Translations under genes and position numbers: made by a program | DNA from: UBA6168 sp964508135 | GTDB lineage: Bacteria; Bacteroidota; Bacteroidia; Chitinophagales; Saprospiraceae | NCBI GenBank assembly: GCA_964508135.1 | Contig: CAZDSU010000017.1 | Span: 1-64,000 of the forward strand | Direction: 5' to 3' | DNA: 64,000 nt | Shown: piece by piece, positions 1-8,599 of the stretch | Position numbering within the stretch: position 1 is the stretch's first letter | How the letters are laid out: each line of letters starts with the position of its first letter | The notes under the pieces: model-generated | What the model was told of the DNA's origin: nothing | Seen by the model: only the letters and a program-made list of their open reading frames with translations | Database searches by the model: none

Positions 1-10
1 CATCCATAAA

Positions 11-47
11 AAACGTCGGTAGGCTCGCCACAAACCCAACGACGTTT
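11..47 (-). terminator. Likely terminator of the SnoaL-like gene
   Basis: The arms AAACGTCG and CGACGTTT (8 bp) are separated by 21 nt. On the minus strand the hairpin is followed by a run of T, and it lies about 30 nt past the stop codon of the first gene. Confidence 0.55.
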
Positions 48-76
48 CTCGTCAAAGCATCCATGCAAGTCAACTC

Positions 77-952
77 CTATTTTTTCTTCGGCAACAATTT
101 GATGTAGTCGTTGACGACGTCATTTGCGACCGCCACGGCGAGGTTGTAGTGGCAGATTTTCCAGCCTTCATTGGTCTTTTGCAGCACCCCGCTGCCCCGG
201 CACGGCCCCATCCAAGTGTCTAACAGTTCCTCGAACCACGCCATTTGGCCGTTGGCCGAAAAATAAACCTGACGGTCGTGTGCAGTGAATGCCCAAGCAG
301 TATCCCGCTCGAAAAATTTCTTCGACCACTCCTTCATTTCGTCCCGCAGCCAGCGCTCGCTGGCGTCGGTGCCGAGGTAAATTCCGTCGGCGGTCATGCT
401 CCCGAAGAACTTTTCCTCGTCAGCAACGGCGGCGGCATGGTGCCAGTCGTCCATGAGTTTGTTGATGGAGGCGAGGTCGGAGTTGGCTTCAGTTTGGCAA
501 TTGTTCTTGCGGCGGGTGTCGGTGATTTGGGTGATTTTCCAGCCGTTTTCACCTTTGAAAAGTTGGAAGGCATTGACGCCACAGTGCAGCATTTTTCCGT
601 CCAAGTAAAAAGTATATTCCGTCCAAGCGGTGGCGAGGCGGCCATCCACCTGCACGTCGTAGCTCCAGATTCGCTCGTCCCAGACCTCCGTGTGCGGGGT
701 GCCAACCGCCACTGCAAATTCGCCAACTGTCTCATTGACGAGCATCGGCTTGCCTTCTTTGTTTGTAAATGGCGTTTGCAGCCGTGCCGTTGGGTCGAAC
801 ACGGAGCGGACGGCGGCGCTGTCGCCTGCCCGCATCGCATCGAACATGCGCTGGATAGTGGCGATGACGGCGGCTTGCTCGTCTTCAACGGTTTGGGCTT
901 GGGTGGAAAAATGGAGGAGGAGAAAGGCGGGGAGGATGAGTTTTTTTAGCAT
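77..952 (-). CDS. Secreted protein with two SnoaL/NTF2-like domains
   Basis: A 291-residue protein if started at the ATG at 952, which begins a clear signal peptide (MLKKLILPAFLLL...STQAQ). A longer reading to 1006 would put 18 residues before the signal and is rejected. After the signal there are two similar halves, about residues 25-145 and 155-285. Each starts with a helix of the type found in SnoaL-like/DUF4440 folds (AAVIATIQRMFDAMRAGD; INKLMDDWHHAAAVADEEKF) and ends with a Gly-Trp-Lys-Ile strand (GWKITQI, GWKICHY). This fold is a small cone-shaped barrel used by enzymes and binding proteins, so the exact role cannot be read from sequence. It probably acts in the periplasm or outside the cell. 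The gene stands alone, with a terminator directly downstream. Confidence 0.75.
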   Translation of the reverse strand: MLKKLILPAFLLLHFSTQAQTVEDEQAAVIATIQRMFDAMRAGDSAAVRSVFDPTARLQTPFTNKEGKPMLVNETVGEFAVAVGTPHTEVWDERIWSYDVQVDGRLATAWTEYTFYLDGKMLHCGVNAFQLFKGENGWKITQITDTRRKNNCQTEANSDLASINKLMDDWHHAAAVADEEKFFGSMTADGIYLGTDASERWLRDEMKEWSKKFFERDTAWAFTAHDRQVYFSANGQMAWFEELLDTWMGPCRGSGVLQKTNEGWKICHYNLAVAVANDVVNDYIKLLPKKK

Positions 953-1039
953 GATTATGTATTTTCGTTTGCTTTGACTTGCTGTTTTTGTTTGAGAAAA
1001 TGACAAGACCGACTTGAGATTGTTGCATGGAATAATCGC

Positions 1040-3331
1040 CTACAACAGCACTACCCGCTTCCATACCACCCGCCCCGCCGAGGTTTTTATCTTCAAAAAA
1101 TACAAGCCGGATAACGTCGGTTCAATCTCCAATTCGATTGTCGGACTTTGCATGCCTGTTTTGTAAAAATGCAGTTTGCCACTTGCGTCCAACAGTTCCA
1201 GTTCCGAGATGTTTTCTGCTTCCGATTCAACGGTGATACTCAATTGGTTGGCCGCTGGATTTGGCGAAATTCTGATGCCAAAATCGGCGAAGCCGACCTC
1301 CCGAACTGGCGTAAACGGCTGGTTGTTTGCGCCCGGCGTCGGAGACACTGGCTGGAAATCACCAGTGCCGTTGGGCAGGCGGCCCGTGGCTTGGTCGGGG
1401 GCTTGTTCTCCAAAAGTATAGCTGTCCACCAGCGTGAAGCCATCGCCCCTTTTTTCATAAATAGCCAAGTATTCGCCTTCGGCACTTAGCTTGAAATTGG
1501 TGTGCAAGCTGCCCTGCGACTCATCGCTGTCTGCCCAAAAAACAGTGTAGCCTTGGGTTGGGATGTAAACATTCGGCATTTTCCACTTGCCGGGCAGGTC
1601 TTCATTGTCTGTGAGGTAGAAGTCTTTGAGGGACAACGGGGCATTGCTTGGGTTGTAAACCTCAATCCAGTCCTCAAATTCGCCAGCGCCATCGGGGTAG
1701 GTGCCGGAGTTGCTGGCCATGAATTCATTGAGGACGAGCGGTGCCACGGCATCTCCAACATACACCGTTCTCCAATCACAAATGGGCTGGCGGCTTTGCT
1801 GCCCGACGTTGTCGGTCGCCCGCACGAAGTACTCGAACTCCCCGGTTTGCCCTGTAAAATCGAGGCTGTTGCCATAGCTGCCGTCGCCAGCGACACCGTC
1901 GGCATGTTGGCCATCGTCGAAGAGTTCGAGGCAGGTTTGGGATTGCCCGTTCCAGCGGTAACAGACCTCCATGCCAGCGGTGAGGTTGTCGTCGGTGGCC
2001 GAGGCATTGATTTGGACGCCCATCGCTGACGGCCAAAATGCATGGCTGACCTGGTGGATGATGGGCGAAATATCCCCCATCAACAATTGCTGGCTGGCAG
2101 TTTGCCAACGGCCTTGGATGAAGGGTTTGACGCCAGTCGGGGTTTGGAACCAAGGCAGGGCGCTGTCCCAGCCGTCTTCAAAATCATCGAAGGTAAATCC
2201 GTAGTCGAGCGGGCGATAGGGGTCGGTTTGCGCAGCCGCCGAAATTAGCGCCCTCAAGTTGTCCAAATAGGGAAAAATGGAGTCGGGATGAAAGACCGTT
2301 AGTAGGTAATCGTTCATGTAAAAACTGAACCGGTCCTTGTATTCCGGGACGGCCATCAACCGCTTGTAAATGGGCCGTGGCTCCGTGCTGGGCGCCCAAG
2401 TATAGATGTTGCGGGTGACCCAGTCCACGCTCAACCAGTCAATGCCGAGGGTGTTATCGAGGTCATAAGGAATGTACTCGAACTTATCGGTCGCCAGGTT
2501 GTGGTAGAGGTAAAAATTGTTCTTGTTGTAGATAGGGCCGTCCCAGTTGCCGTCGAGGATGTCAAAGGCAATGGCCTTCAGGTAGCTGTCCACGTTGAAT
2601 ACTTTCTCCAGTTCGCAGGGCATATCGGCGATGGGCGTGTTGTTGAGCACATCAATGAAATGGGCAATATCGGTGTAGTCGTCGTTGATTTCATTGGTGA
2701 CCAATTCGTAGGCCCGGCGGCCTCCGTATTCCTGTTTGTAAAGGTCGGGGTCGCCGCCTTTGTAGGCAAGGTCGGCAGGCCAAAGGCATTTGTAAAGGTT
2801 GCCGTCGTTGTTGCCGTACCGCAGTTGGACGAACTCCTCGTCCACATGTTCCACATTGATGTACAGGCCAAAGTAGTTACCGTTGATGTAGAGTTTTATG
2901 TGGTTGGATCTCGGGCCGGGTATGCCCATCCAGCGCAGCAAATCCCAACTGATTTTGGCACGAGCCACCACCGGGTCGTTGTGGCTGCCGTTGAGGTTGA
3001 GTTTTTCCAGGTCGTACCATTTTCGGCCCGGTTCATACGTGTTGAAAGATACACGAAAGGATTTTTTGGCTGCGCCAACGGAGGTGTTGCCCCGGATTTT
3101 CACCCCGACGTTTTCCAACGTATCCTTGATTTGGCCATTGTCGAAGATAAAACTTGCGTGCCAATGGTATTCACTGCCGGGAACCAGCATAAGGGCGAGC
3201 GAATCAGGTGGCAAGAGGATGTCCATCCGTGGTATCAGGTCATCTTGAAAAACGGGCGGCAAGGCAGGGAAAGGCGTTTGGGAAAAAAGAGCCAGCGGTA
3301 AAAGTAAGCAGGACAGGAAATTCCATTTCAT
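1040..3331 (-). CDS. Secreted CotH-like kinase-fold protein with lamin-tail domain and T9SS tail
   Basis: A 763-residue protein with a short signal peptide (about residues 1-17). Residues about 30-400 resemble the CotH family, first known from spore coats and later shown to include atypical protein kinases; motifs include VGVKIRGNTS, KKSFRVSFN, LNGSHNDP and FEYIPYDLDNTLG. Residues about 530-640 form a lamin-tail (LTD) domain starting LVLNEFMASNSG and containing EDWIEVYNPS. The last 80 residues are a type IX secretion tail (ISPNPAANQLSI ... SGLYFLKIKT), so the protein should be exported through T9SS and held at the cell surface or released. CotH plus LTD plus T9SS tail is a common layout in Bacteroidota. 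Its substrate is unknown. A -7 box lies 50 nt upstream. Confidence 0.85.
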   Translation of the reverse strand: MKWNFLSCLLLPLALFSQTPFPALPPVFQDDLIPRMDILLPPDSLALMLVPGSEYHWHASFIFDNGQIKDTLENVGVKIRGNTSVGAAKKSFRVSFNTYEPGRKWYDLEKLNLNGSHNDPVVARAKISWDLLRWMGIPGPRSNHIKLYINGNYFGLYINVEHVDEEFVQLRYGNNDGNLYKCLWPADLAYKGGDPDLYKQEYGGRRAYELVTNEINDDYTDIAHFIDVLNNTPIADMPCELEKVFNVDSYLKAIAFDILDGNWDGPIYNKNNFYLYHNLATDKFEYIPYDLDNTLGIDWLSVDWVTRNIYTWAPSTEPRPIYKRLMAVPEYKDRFSFYMNDYLLTVFHPDSIFPYLDNLRALISAAAQTDPYRPLDYGFTFDDFEDGWDSALPWFQTPTGVKPFIQGRWQTASQQLLMGDISPIIHQVSHAFWPSAMGVQINASATDDNLTAGMEVCYRWNGQSQTCLELFDDGQHADGVAGDGSYGNSLDFTGQTGEFEYFVRATDNVGQQSRQPICDWRTVYVGDAVAPLVLNEFMASNSGTYPDGAGEFEDWIEVYNPSNAPLSLKDFYLTDNEDLPGKWKMPNVYIPTQGYTVFWADSDESQGSLHTNFKLSAEGEYLAIYEKRGDGFTLVDSYTFGEQAPDQATGRLPNGTGDFQPVSPTPGANNQPFTPVREVGFADFGIRISPNPAANQLSITVESEAENISELELLDASGKLHFYKTGMQSPTIELEIEPTLSGLYFLKIKTSAGRVVWKRVVLL

Positions 3332-3380
3332 AATTTCTGATTCCGTTTTACAGGCATAAATGTAGGATTATCCTGTTTTC

Positions 3381-3389
3381 GCAAAGATA
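3381..3389 (-). promoter_or_regulatory. Putative -7 promoter box for the CotH gene
   Basis: On the minus strand this reads TATCTTTGC, matching the Bacteroidota primary sigma -7 consensus TAnnTTTG. It lies about 50 nt upstream of the CotH start, in the gap after the LytTR gene, so CotH probably has its own promoter. Confidence 0.5.
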
Positions 3390-3408
3390 GCACTTGTCGG
3401 CGGGCCTG

Positions 3409-4107
3409 TCAGGAACGCTTGCGCAAGCTGTCAATCAGCGCCTCCTTCAAATTCTCGCTGATGGGCAGTTTTTCCTTTCCCACTTTCACCGTGTTTCCTT
3501 CGATAAATTCAATGGCAGACAAGGCAACGATGTACGAGCGGTGGATGCGGAAAAACTGCGCTGGTGGCAGTTGTTGTTCCACCGTGTTGAGGCGTTCTTT
3601 GGTGAGCAGCATCTTGTCTTTGGTGAAAATCTTCACGTAATCTCCGTATGCTTCGAAGTAGCTAATATCCTGAAAATCAACCTTGTACAGTTTTTTGTCG
3701 GCCTTCACCATGAGGGATTCCGGGCGAGGTGGCACTGGGGTGGTGGAAGCGGCCAGCCTGTCCGCCGCCCGGTTCACCGCCTTGATGAAACGCTCCAGCG
3801 AAAAGGGTTTCAGCAGGTAGTCCACCGCCTCCAGCTCGAAGCCCTCCACGGCATATTCCGGGTAGGCCGTGGTGAAAATGACCAGCGGCTGCTTTTCCAA
3901 TGATTTCAACAAGCTGATGCCCGACAGCTTGGGCATGTTGATGTCGAGGAACATTAAATCAATCGGATTGCGGCGCAGTTCCTCCATCGCCTCGAAGGCA
4001 TTGCCGCAGGTGGCCAGCAAGTCGAGTTGGGGCAGATCGGCGGCGTATTTCTCGATGATTTTGAGCGAAAGCGGCTCGTCATCCACGGCGATGCTACGTA
4101 GTTTCAT
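3409..4107 (-). CDS. LytTR-family response regulator
   Basis: A 232-residue two-domain regulator. Residues 1-120 are a receiver domain with the acidic pocket at D9/D10, the phospho-acceptor D55 (in LMFLDINMPK), T79/T80 and K100 (YLLKPF). Residues about 130-228 are a LytTR DNA-binding domain (VDFQDISYFEAYGDYVKIFT ... FFRIHRSYIV). Proteins of this type pair with LytS/YehU-like sensor kinases, and such a kinase lies directly upstream on the same strand. The two genes are separated by a 120-nt gap that holds a 27-bp inverted repeat, which may modulate readthrough or mRNA stability. Target genes are not visible. Confidence 0.92.
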   Translation of the reverse strand: MKLRSIAVDDEPLSLKIIEKYAADLPQLDLLATCGNAFEAMEELRRNPIDLMFLDINMPKLSGISLLKSLEKQPLVIFTTAYPEYAVEGFELEAVDYLLKPFSLERFIKAVNRAADRLAASTTPVPPRPESLMVKADKKLYKVDFQDISYFEAYGDYVKIFTKDKMLLTKERLNTVEQQLPPAQFFRIHRSYIVALSAIEFIEGNTVKVGKEKLPISENLKEALIDSLRKRS

Positions 4108-4126
4108 GCGAGGTCAATTTTTCACC

Positions 4127-4226
4127 GTAGCCGCCAAACTTGTTTGGCTGGCTTAAATCGGGAGCTTATTTTTTGACGGTAATAAAATGAATCCACTTTA
4201 GCCAGCCAAACAAGTTTGGCGGCTAC
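4127..4226. repeat. Inverted-repeat element between sensor kinase and LytTR gene
   Basis: Perfect 27-bp arms at 4127-4153 and 4200-4226 with 46 nt between. Each arm is itself a hairpin (CCAAAC-TT-GTTTGG core flanked by AGCC/GGCT). The right arm ends two bases before the kinase stop codon. The arm is homologous to that of the element at 14435-14587, with compensating changes. Confidence 0.85.
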
Positions 4227-4227
4227 A

Positions 4228-5274
4228 TTAGTTTATTTTTAGTACAACCGTGAAGGTATTGATTCCGTCCGTGATTTCGAGGTGATGCTTGCCGGGGTAG
4301 AGCAGGTCGAGCCGCCGCCGCAGGTTTTGTAGGCCGACGCCCCCGCTGTACTGACCTTTCTCCACGTCGTCTACGGTTCCCTTGTTGTTCTCCGTTTTTA
4401 AAACCAATTGATTGTCAAGGATTTGCAACAGGATTTTGATGAATGCGCCTTCCGTTTCGCCTTTGATACCATGCTTGAAGCCGTTCTCCACAAGCGGCAG
4501 GAATAGAAGCGGAGCCACCTGCTTGTCGGTGGGGTTGCCCGCCACTTCGAAGCTGATTTGGGCTTTTTCGCCTACCCGCAGCCGTTGCATTTCCACGTAA
4601 TTCGTCAGGTGCTCGATTTCCTTTTCCAGTGGCACGAAATCAGCGTTGGATTCGTACAGCAGGTAGCGCATGGTTTGCGAGAGGCGGAGGATAATGCCCG
4701 GTGTTCGCTCATCCTTGTCGAGTGCCAGCGAGTATAAATTATTGAGGCTGTTGAACAGGAAATGGGGATTCACCTGCGATTTAAGGGCGCTCAGTTCTGC
4801 CGCTGATTTTTCCTGTTCCAGCCGCCTTAATTTCTCCTGCATTTCCCAATACCGGAACCAGCCTTTTGATAATTTTATCAATGAAGTTATGACAATATAG
4901 GCGATGATAAACTCCGATATTTCCCAAAAACCATAATAAGCAATAAAATAATAACCGGGAAATAACAGGTCAGATAAATAATTGAAAGTCAATAAGTTAA
5001 GCCCAATTGACAAAATGGTGATTATGGTGAGCAACAAAAAATACAGCCCATATTTTCTGGCTTTTAAATACGCAGGAATTAACACGTTTAGGTTAACATA
5101 TACGGCCAACCAAATGCTAAAATGAAACAGGAAGGTATAAATAATGTCCACGGTAGCCACCTCATCCGAATAGGCAAACAGCCGCATCAATACATAAAAA
5201 GAGAGTGCCCAGAACAGCACATGTTGCAACATGCGGTTCCGGGCAATTTTCTTAATCAAATTGAATGCTGGCAT
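4228..5274 (-). CDS. LytS/YehU-like sensor histidine kinase
   Basis: A 348-residue membrane kinase. About four hydrophobic segments lie in residues 15-135 (for example FWALSFYVLM, YFLLLTIITILSIGLNLL, IIAYIVITSLI). A short coiled coil (EKLRRLEQEKSAAEL) links to the His_kinase domain with the phospho-acceptor motif NPHFLFNSLNNL, H171. An ATPase domain follows, with an N-box-like ENGFKHGIKG and a G-box-like GVGLQNLRRRL. It should autophosphorylate on H171 and pass the phosphate to the LytTR regulator at 3409. There is no clear extracellular sensor domain, so sensing is probably within the membrane. The start codon is 4 nt downstream of the lipoprotein gene, which implies one transcript. Confidence 0.92.
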   Translation of the reverse strand: MPAFNLIKKIARNRMLQHVLFWALSFYVLMRLFAYSDEVATVDIIYTFLFHFSIWLAVYVNLNVLIPAYLKARKYGLYFLLLTIITILSIGLNLLTFNYLSDLLFPGYYFIAYYGFWEISEFIIAYIVITSLIKLSKGWFRYWEMQEKLRRLEQEKSAAELSALKSQVNPHFLFNSLNNLYSLALDKDERTPGIILRLSQTMRYLLYESNADFVPLEKEIEHLTNYVEMQRLRVGEKAQISFEVAGNPTDKQVAPLLFLPLVENGFKHGIKGETEGAFIKILLQILDNQLVLKTENNKGTVDDVEKGQYSGGVGLQNLRRRLDLLYPGKHHLEITDGINTFTVVLKIN

Positions 5275-5278
5275 CGTT

Positions 5279-5926
5279 TTACTTTTTCAAATTCAGCACC
5301 ACGGGGTCGTCGAGGAATGCCGATTTTTCCGTGGCATACTTCCCCACAAATTTCTGTAAATCTTCCGAAGATGCCGTCAAAACGTACCCGCCCTCCGTTT
5401 TTTCGTGCTTGATTCGGATTTGCTGGCGCTCCAGCAGTTTTTCCAAAAACTCCGGGTCGAACATGCTGATTTTCAGCACATTGCCCGACAACTCCACCTT
5501 GGCAAAGGTATGCACGGCGAGCAGATGAATCTTCATGAAGCTGTTGAGTTCCTGCGGATTTCCCAACATGCTCCCAATTCCAGTAGTTTTTTCATCGGGC
5601 ATGTCATCCGGATAAAAGTCCATGAAATAATGGTCCCCCAACTTCACCACATGCACATCGAATGCGGCAAAATAGCCATCCTCATCTTCGTGAATCAGTA
5701 AGTAGTTTTTGCCCTCGCCCTGCCTAAAAGTCCAAGTTTCTGGCTTTTTCGTGTCTCCGTTTTGAGGCGCTTGGCCTTTGTCCTGTTGCCATTTGCCGGG
5801 CAGGCCAGTCAGCATCACCAATTTGTCTGCTGTGTAAAGTGGGTAAATGGATGGGATGCACCCGTTCAACAAAATACCAAGTAGGCCCGCAAGGGCGATG
5901 GTTGCGAATTTTAAGCTCTTTTTCAT
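5279..5926 (-). CDS. Lipoprotein, first gene of the sensor kinase operon
   Basis: A 215-residue lipoprotein with the signal peptide MKKSLKFATIALAGLLGILL and lipobox LLNGC (C23). The rest is mixed beta/alpha with no family I recognise; motifs include GLPGKWQQDKG, YFMDFYPDD and FVGKYATEKSAF. It is 4 nt upstream of the kinase gene on the same strand, so the two are very likely co-transcribed. By inference it could feed an envelope signal to the kinase or be an output of it; the sequence does not decide. Confidence 0.7.
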   Translation of the reverse strand: MKKSLKFATIALAGLLGILLNGCIPSIYPLYTADKLVMLTGLPGKWQQDKGQAPQNGDTKKPETWTFRQGEGKNYLLIHEDEDGYFAAFDVHVVKLGDHYFMDFYPDDMPDEKTTGIGSMLGNPQELNSFMKIHLLAVHTFAKVELSGNVLKISMFDPEFLEKLLERQQIRIKHEKTEGGYVLTASSEDLQKFVGKYATEKSAFLDDPVVLNLKK

Positions 5927-6083
5927 GTCGTCAGGTTTTTAATTGTGAAGTTCAACCCAAATTATGATTTCGGATTGATGGAACAAAGCTGGCGCAATCC
6001 GGCGGTGGTGGCAAATATAGTCGGTGAAACAGGTCAAACCGAAGTTGAAAAAGGTTCTAGCGTTTTGCGCTACGCCATTTTTA

Positions 6084-6091
6084 TACCTTTG
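6084..6091 (+). promoter_or_regulatory. Putative -7 promoter box for the SLC13 transporter
   Basis: TACCTTTG matches TAnnTTTG and lies 20 nt upstream of the ATG at 6112, implying a very short untranslated leader. Confidence 0.5.
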
Positions 6092-6111
6092 CCTAAAACC
6101 CACTCCAACCG

Positions 6112-7872
6112 ATGGAAATTACACTGGTCTTAGGCTTGCTCGTTGTCGCCGTCGTGCTCTTTGCCACGGACAAAATTTCCGTGGACGTCATCACCATCGG
6201 GCTGCTACTGGTGCTTACGTCGCTGGGCATCCTCACGCCGACCGAGGCATTTTCGGGGTTCGGGAGCGATTTCATCATCATGCTCGCCTCCATCTTTGTG
6301 GTGGGTGCCGCGATGCAAAAGGCGGGGGTGCTCGACCTACTCGGCCATAAATTGTTCGCCCTAACCAGCAACCGGGTAAAATCCCTCCCAACCATTCTCA
6401 TGGCCTCCGTCAGTTTCACTTCGGCTTTCATGAACAATACGACCGTGACGGCCATGTACGTGGCACCTGTGGTCGGGCTGGCGCGCAGGCTAAAAATCAG
6501 CCCGTCGAAGCTGCTCATGCCCGTGGCCTTTGCCTCCATCCTGGGCGGCACCTGCACCGTCATTGGCACCTCCACCAACATCGCCGTGAACGCCTACCTC
6601 GGCAAGCATGGCCTCCCCCCATTTGGCATGTTTGATTTTACCATCATCGGCGTTGTGCTTTGCGTCATCGGCATCCTGTTCCTCGCCACCATCGGCATGA
6701 AGTTGCTGCCCGATTACAAGGAAGTGGACATGATGCAAGACTTGCAGCAACAGCAATATTTCACCGAAATACTGGTGAAAAAAAACTCCTCGCTGGTGGG
6801 CCGCAAAATCCGCAACACCGTCGTCAGTCGAATCGGGTTGCGTGTGCTAAACATCATCCGAGACAAGCGCAACTCCATCGCCGATGCCGATTCGGTGGTT
6901 CAAGCCAATGACATCCTGCTCGTGGAGGGCAGCATCGCCGAACTGTTGAAGGTGAAAGACGCCAATGGCATTGACATCCTCGCCGACGCCAAAGCCACCG
7001 ACGACCTCGTGTCAGACGACATCCAGATTGCCGAAATCCTCATCCTCCCCACCAACGACTTCGTGGGGCTGACGGTGAAAGAAGCGGAATTCAAGCGCCG
7101 CTTTGGCCTGACGGTCATGGCCATTAACCGGGAGGGACATACGTTGTCGGAGAAAATAGGCGCCACGGAAATCAAGTCGGGCGACCGCCTTTTGGTACAA
7201 GGCCCGGTGGAGACTATCCGCTTCCGCCAGTCGTTCAGCGACTTCGTCGTGTTGCAGGAGCACACCTACGAGCCGAGCAAAAGCAGCAGAAATGCGGCGC
7301 TGTCAGTCAGTTTTTTCATCGGAGCGATAATATTGGGCACCTTCGAGGTCATCCCGCTGTCGGTGGCGTTCATGCTGGCGGCCTTCCTGTGCGTGGCGTT
7401 CAAGTGCATCAAACCGGACGAGGCTTATGAAAAAATAGAGTGGAACCTGCTGGTGCTCATCGGCGGCATGTCGTCGTTTGGGGTGGCGCTGCAAAAGACG
7501 GGCGCAGCTGAGTTCCTGGCGGAAAACATCAACTCCCTGTTCGGTGGCATGGGGCCGTTGGCGGTGCTGGCTGCCTACGTGCTGCTCACGATGCTGCTCA
7601 CGCAGCCCATGTCCAATGCGGCGGCAGCGCTGGTGGTGCTGCCCGTAGCGCTGGAATCGGCGGGGGCACTTGGCGCCAACCCCATTTCGTTTGCCCTGGG
7701 CGTGATGCTGGGCGCTTCGGTGTCGCTCATCACGCCGTTCGAGCCGAGCTGCATCCTCGTGTATGGGCCGGGACGGTACAAATTTGCGGACTTCTTCAAG
7801 GTGGGCATCTTGGCCACGGTGCTGCTGTTCGCGGCGATTATGATGCTGGTGCCGATGTTTTATCCGTTGTAA
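6112..7872 (+). CDS. SLC13/DASS-family transporter with two TrkA-C domains
   Basis: A 586-residue inner-membrane protein. Hydrophobic helices fill residues 1-205 and about 395-586. The central soluble part, about 210-385, contains two TrkA-C (RCK_C) modules (RIGLRVLNIIRDKRNSIADADSVVQANDILLVEG and a second near EIKSGDRLLVQGP, each quoted only in part as a landmark). This layout is typical of putative sodium/sulfate or dicarboxylate symporters of the SLC13 family, where the TrkA-C domains bind a regulatory ligand. The conserved ion/substrate loop is represented by GTSTNIAVNAYL in the first half and QPMSNAAAALVVLP in the second. The substrate cannot be chosen from sequence. It stands alone, with a promoter box just upstream. 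Confidence 0.85.
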   Translation: MEITLVLGLLVVAVVLFATDKISVDVITIGLLLVLTSLGILTPTEAFSGFGSDFIIMLASIFVVGAAMQKAGVLDLLGHKLFALTSNRVKSLPTILMASVSFTSAFMNNTTVTAMYVAPVVGLARRLKISPSKLLMPVAFASILGGTCTVIGTSTNIAVNAYLGKHGLPPFGMFDFTIIGVVLCVIGILFLATIGMKLLPDYKEVDMMQDLQQQQYFTEILVKKNSSLVGRKIRNTVVSRIGLRVLNIIRDKRNSIADADSVVQANDILLVEGSIAELLKVKDANGIDILADAKATDDLVSDDIQIAEILILPTNDFVGLTVKEAEFKRRFGLTVMAINREGHTLSEKIGATEIKSGDRLLVQGPVETIRFRQSFSDFVVLQEHTYEPSKSSRNAALSVSFFIGAIILGTFEVIPLSVAFMLAAFLCVAFKCIKPDEAYEKIEWNLLVLIGGMSSFGVALQKTGAAEFLAENINSLFGGMGPLAVLAAYVLLTMLLTQPMSNAAAALVVLPVALESAGALGANPISFALGVMLGASVSLITPFEPSCILVYGPGRYKFADFFKVGILATVLLFAAIMMLVPMFYPL

Positions 7873-7909
7873 AAATGTAATTTCGCTGGCACTAAAAACA
7901 ATTTGCAAA

Positions 7910-8116
7910 ATGAGCAAGAAATTGGTTTGGAAAACATTCGACTCGTTTGAAGAAATGGAGGCAGATGGCCAGGCGTTCTTTCTGAGCCTGACACCTGCGC
8001 AACGTGTAGAGAATTTTTTTGCATTACTTGCCGTGCGTTGGGCACTCGGAGCAAAACCCAAAACTGCTGATCCGAATTCAGTCATCTTATTGAAAAGAAA
8101 TGGTCACACTTCCTGA
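7910..8116 (+). CDS. Small hypothetical protein overlapping a nucleotidyltransferase gene
   Basis: A 68-residue soluble protein beginning MSKKLVWKTFDSFEEMEAD. It is mostly helical by eye, and I recognise no family. Its stop codon lies 17 nt inside the next gene in another frame, so translation of the two is probably coupled. Small protein followed by an overlapping nucleotidyltransferase is the layout of several toxin-antitoxin pairs, but which partner would be toxic is unknown. Confidence 0.6.
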   Translation: MSKKLVWKTFDSFEEMEADGQAFFLSLTPAQRVENFFALLAVRWALGAKPKTADPNSVILLKRNGHTS

Positions 8117-8567
8117 AAGTTATGAATCGTTCATCTTATCCATGAACCAGTCGAAGGTTCGATACCTTGTGGTTGGTGGTTTTGCTGTCGTAATTTACGG
8201 TGTTCAGAGAACGACCGGGGACATGGACATTTGGGTAGACAATTCAGAGGAAAACATGTTGGCCTTGAAGTCGGCCTTGGTTGCCATAGATTATGCGCCT
8301 GAAGATGTTGAGGCCGCCCTTCAGTCATACAAAGCTCTGGGCAAGTTGACAATATACCTTGATGAAAGGTTTCCCATCGAAATGATGCCCAAATACTCCT
8401 CGTTCATCACATTCGAGGAGGCATATTCCCGTAAGACGGAAGTAGATTTCGCTGGCATCCCGCTATTCGTGGTTGATTTGGACACGCTGATTGAACTGAA
8501 AATCAGGGCAGGCCGGGAAAAAGACCTTTGGGATGTGAAGCACCTCCAGCAACGTAAAAAAGACTGA
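8100..8567 (+). CDS. Nucleotidyltransferase-fold protein (DUF6036/AbiEii-like)
   Basis: A 155-residue protein with the minimal nucleotidyltransferase signature. A glycine pair (LVVGGFAVVIYG) is followed by an acidic pair (TTGDMDIWV), with a third candidate acidic region near VDFAGIPLFVVDLD. The end (DLDTLIELKIRAGREKDLWDVKHL) resembles AbiEii/DUF6036 proteins. Such enzymes can transfer a nucleotide onto RNA or protein, and many are toxins or antitoxins. The overlap with the 68-residue gene suggests a two-gene module. The family call is from motif memory, so the exact family is uncertain. Confidence 0.75.
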   Translation: MVTLPESYESFILSMNQSKVRYLVVGGFAVVIYGVQRTTGDMDIWVDNSEENMLALKSALVAIDYAPEDVEAALQSYKALGKLTIYLDERFPIEMMPKYSSFITFEEAYSRKTEVDFAGIPLFVVDLDTLIELKIRAGREKDLWDVKHLQQRKKD

Positions 8568-8599
8568 CAACCAATCAAATACGAACCACCAACTTCAAC

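Noticed and set aside
394..977. Long open frames on the opposite strand or in other frames of real genes, here and throughout the GC-rich genes
   Set aside because: They lie wholly inside well-supported genes, lack family resemblance, and reflect codon bias.
7910..8116. Small frame before the nucleotidyltransferase as a chance overlap only
   Set aside because: Rejected as the sole explanation: it has a proper ATG just downstream of the transporter, a protein-like composition and a close overlap, so it is kept as a gene with moderate confidence.
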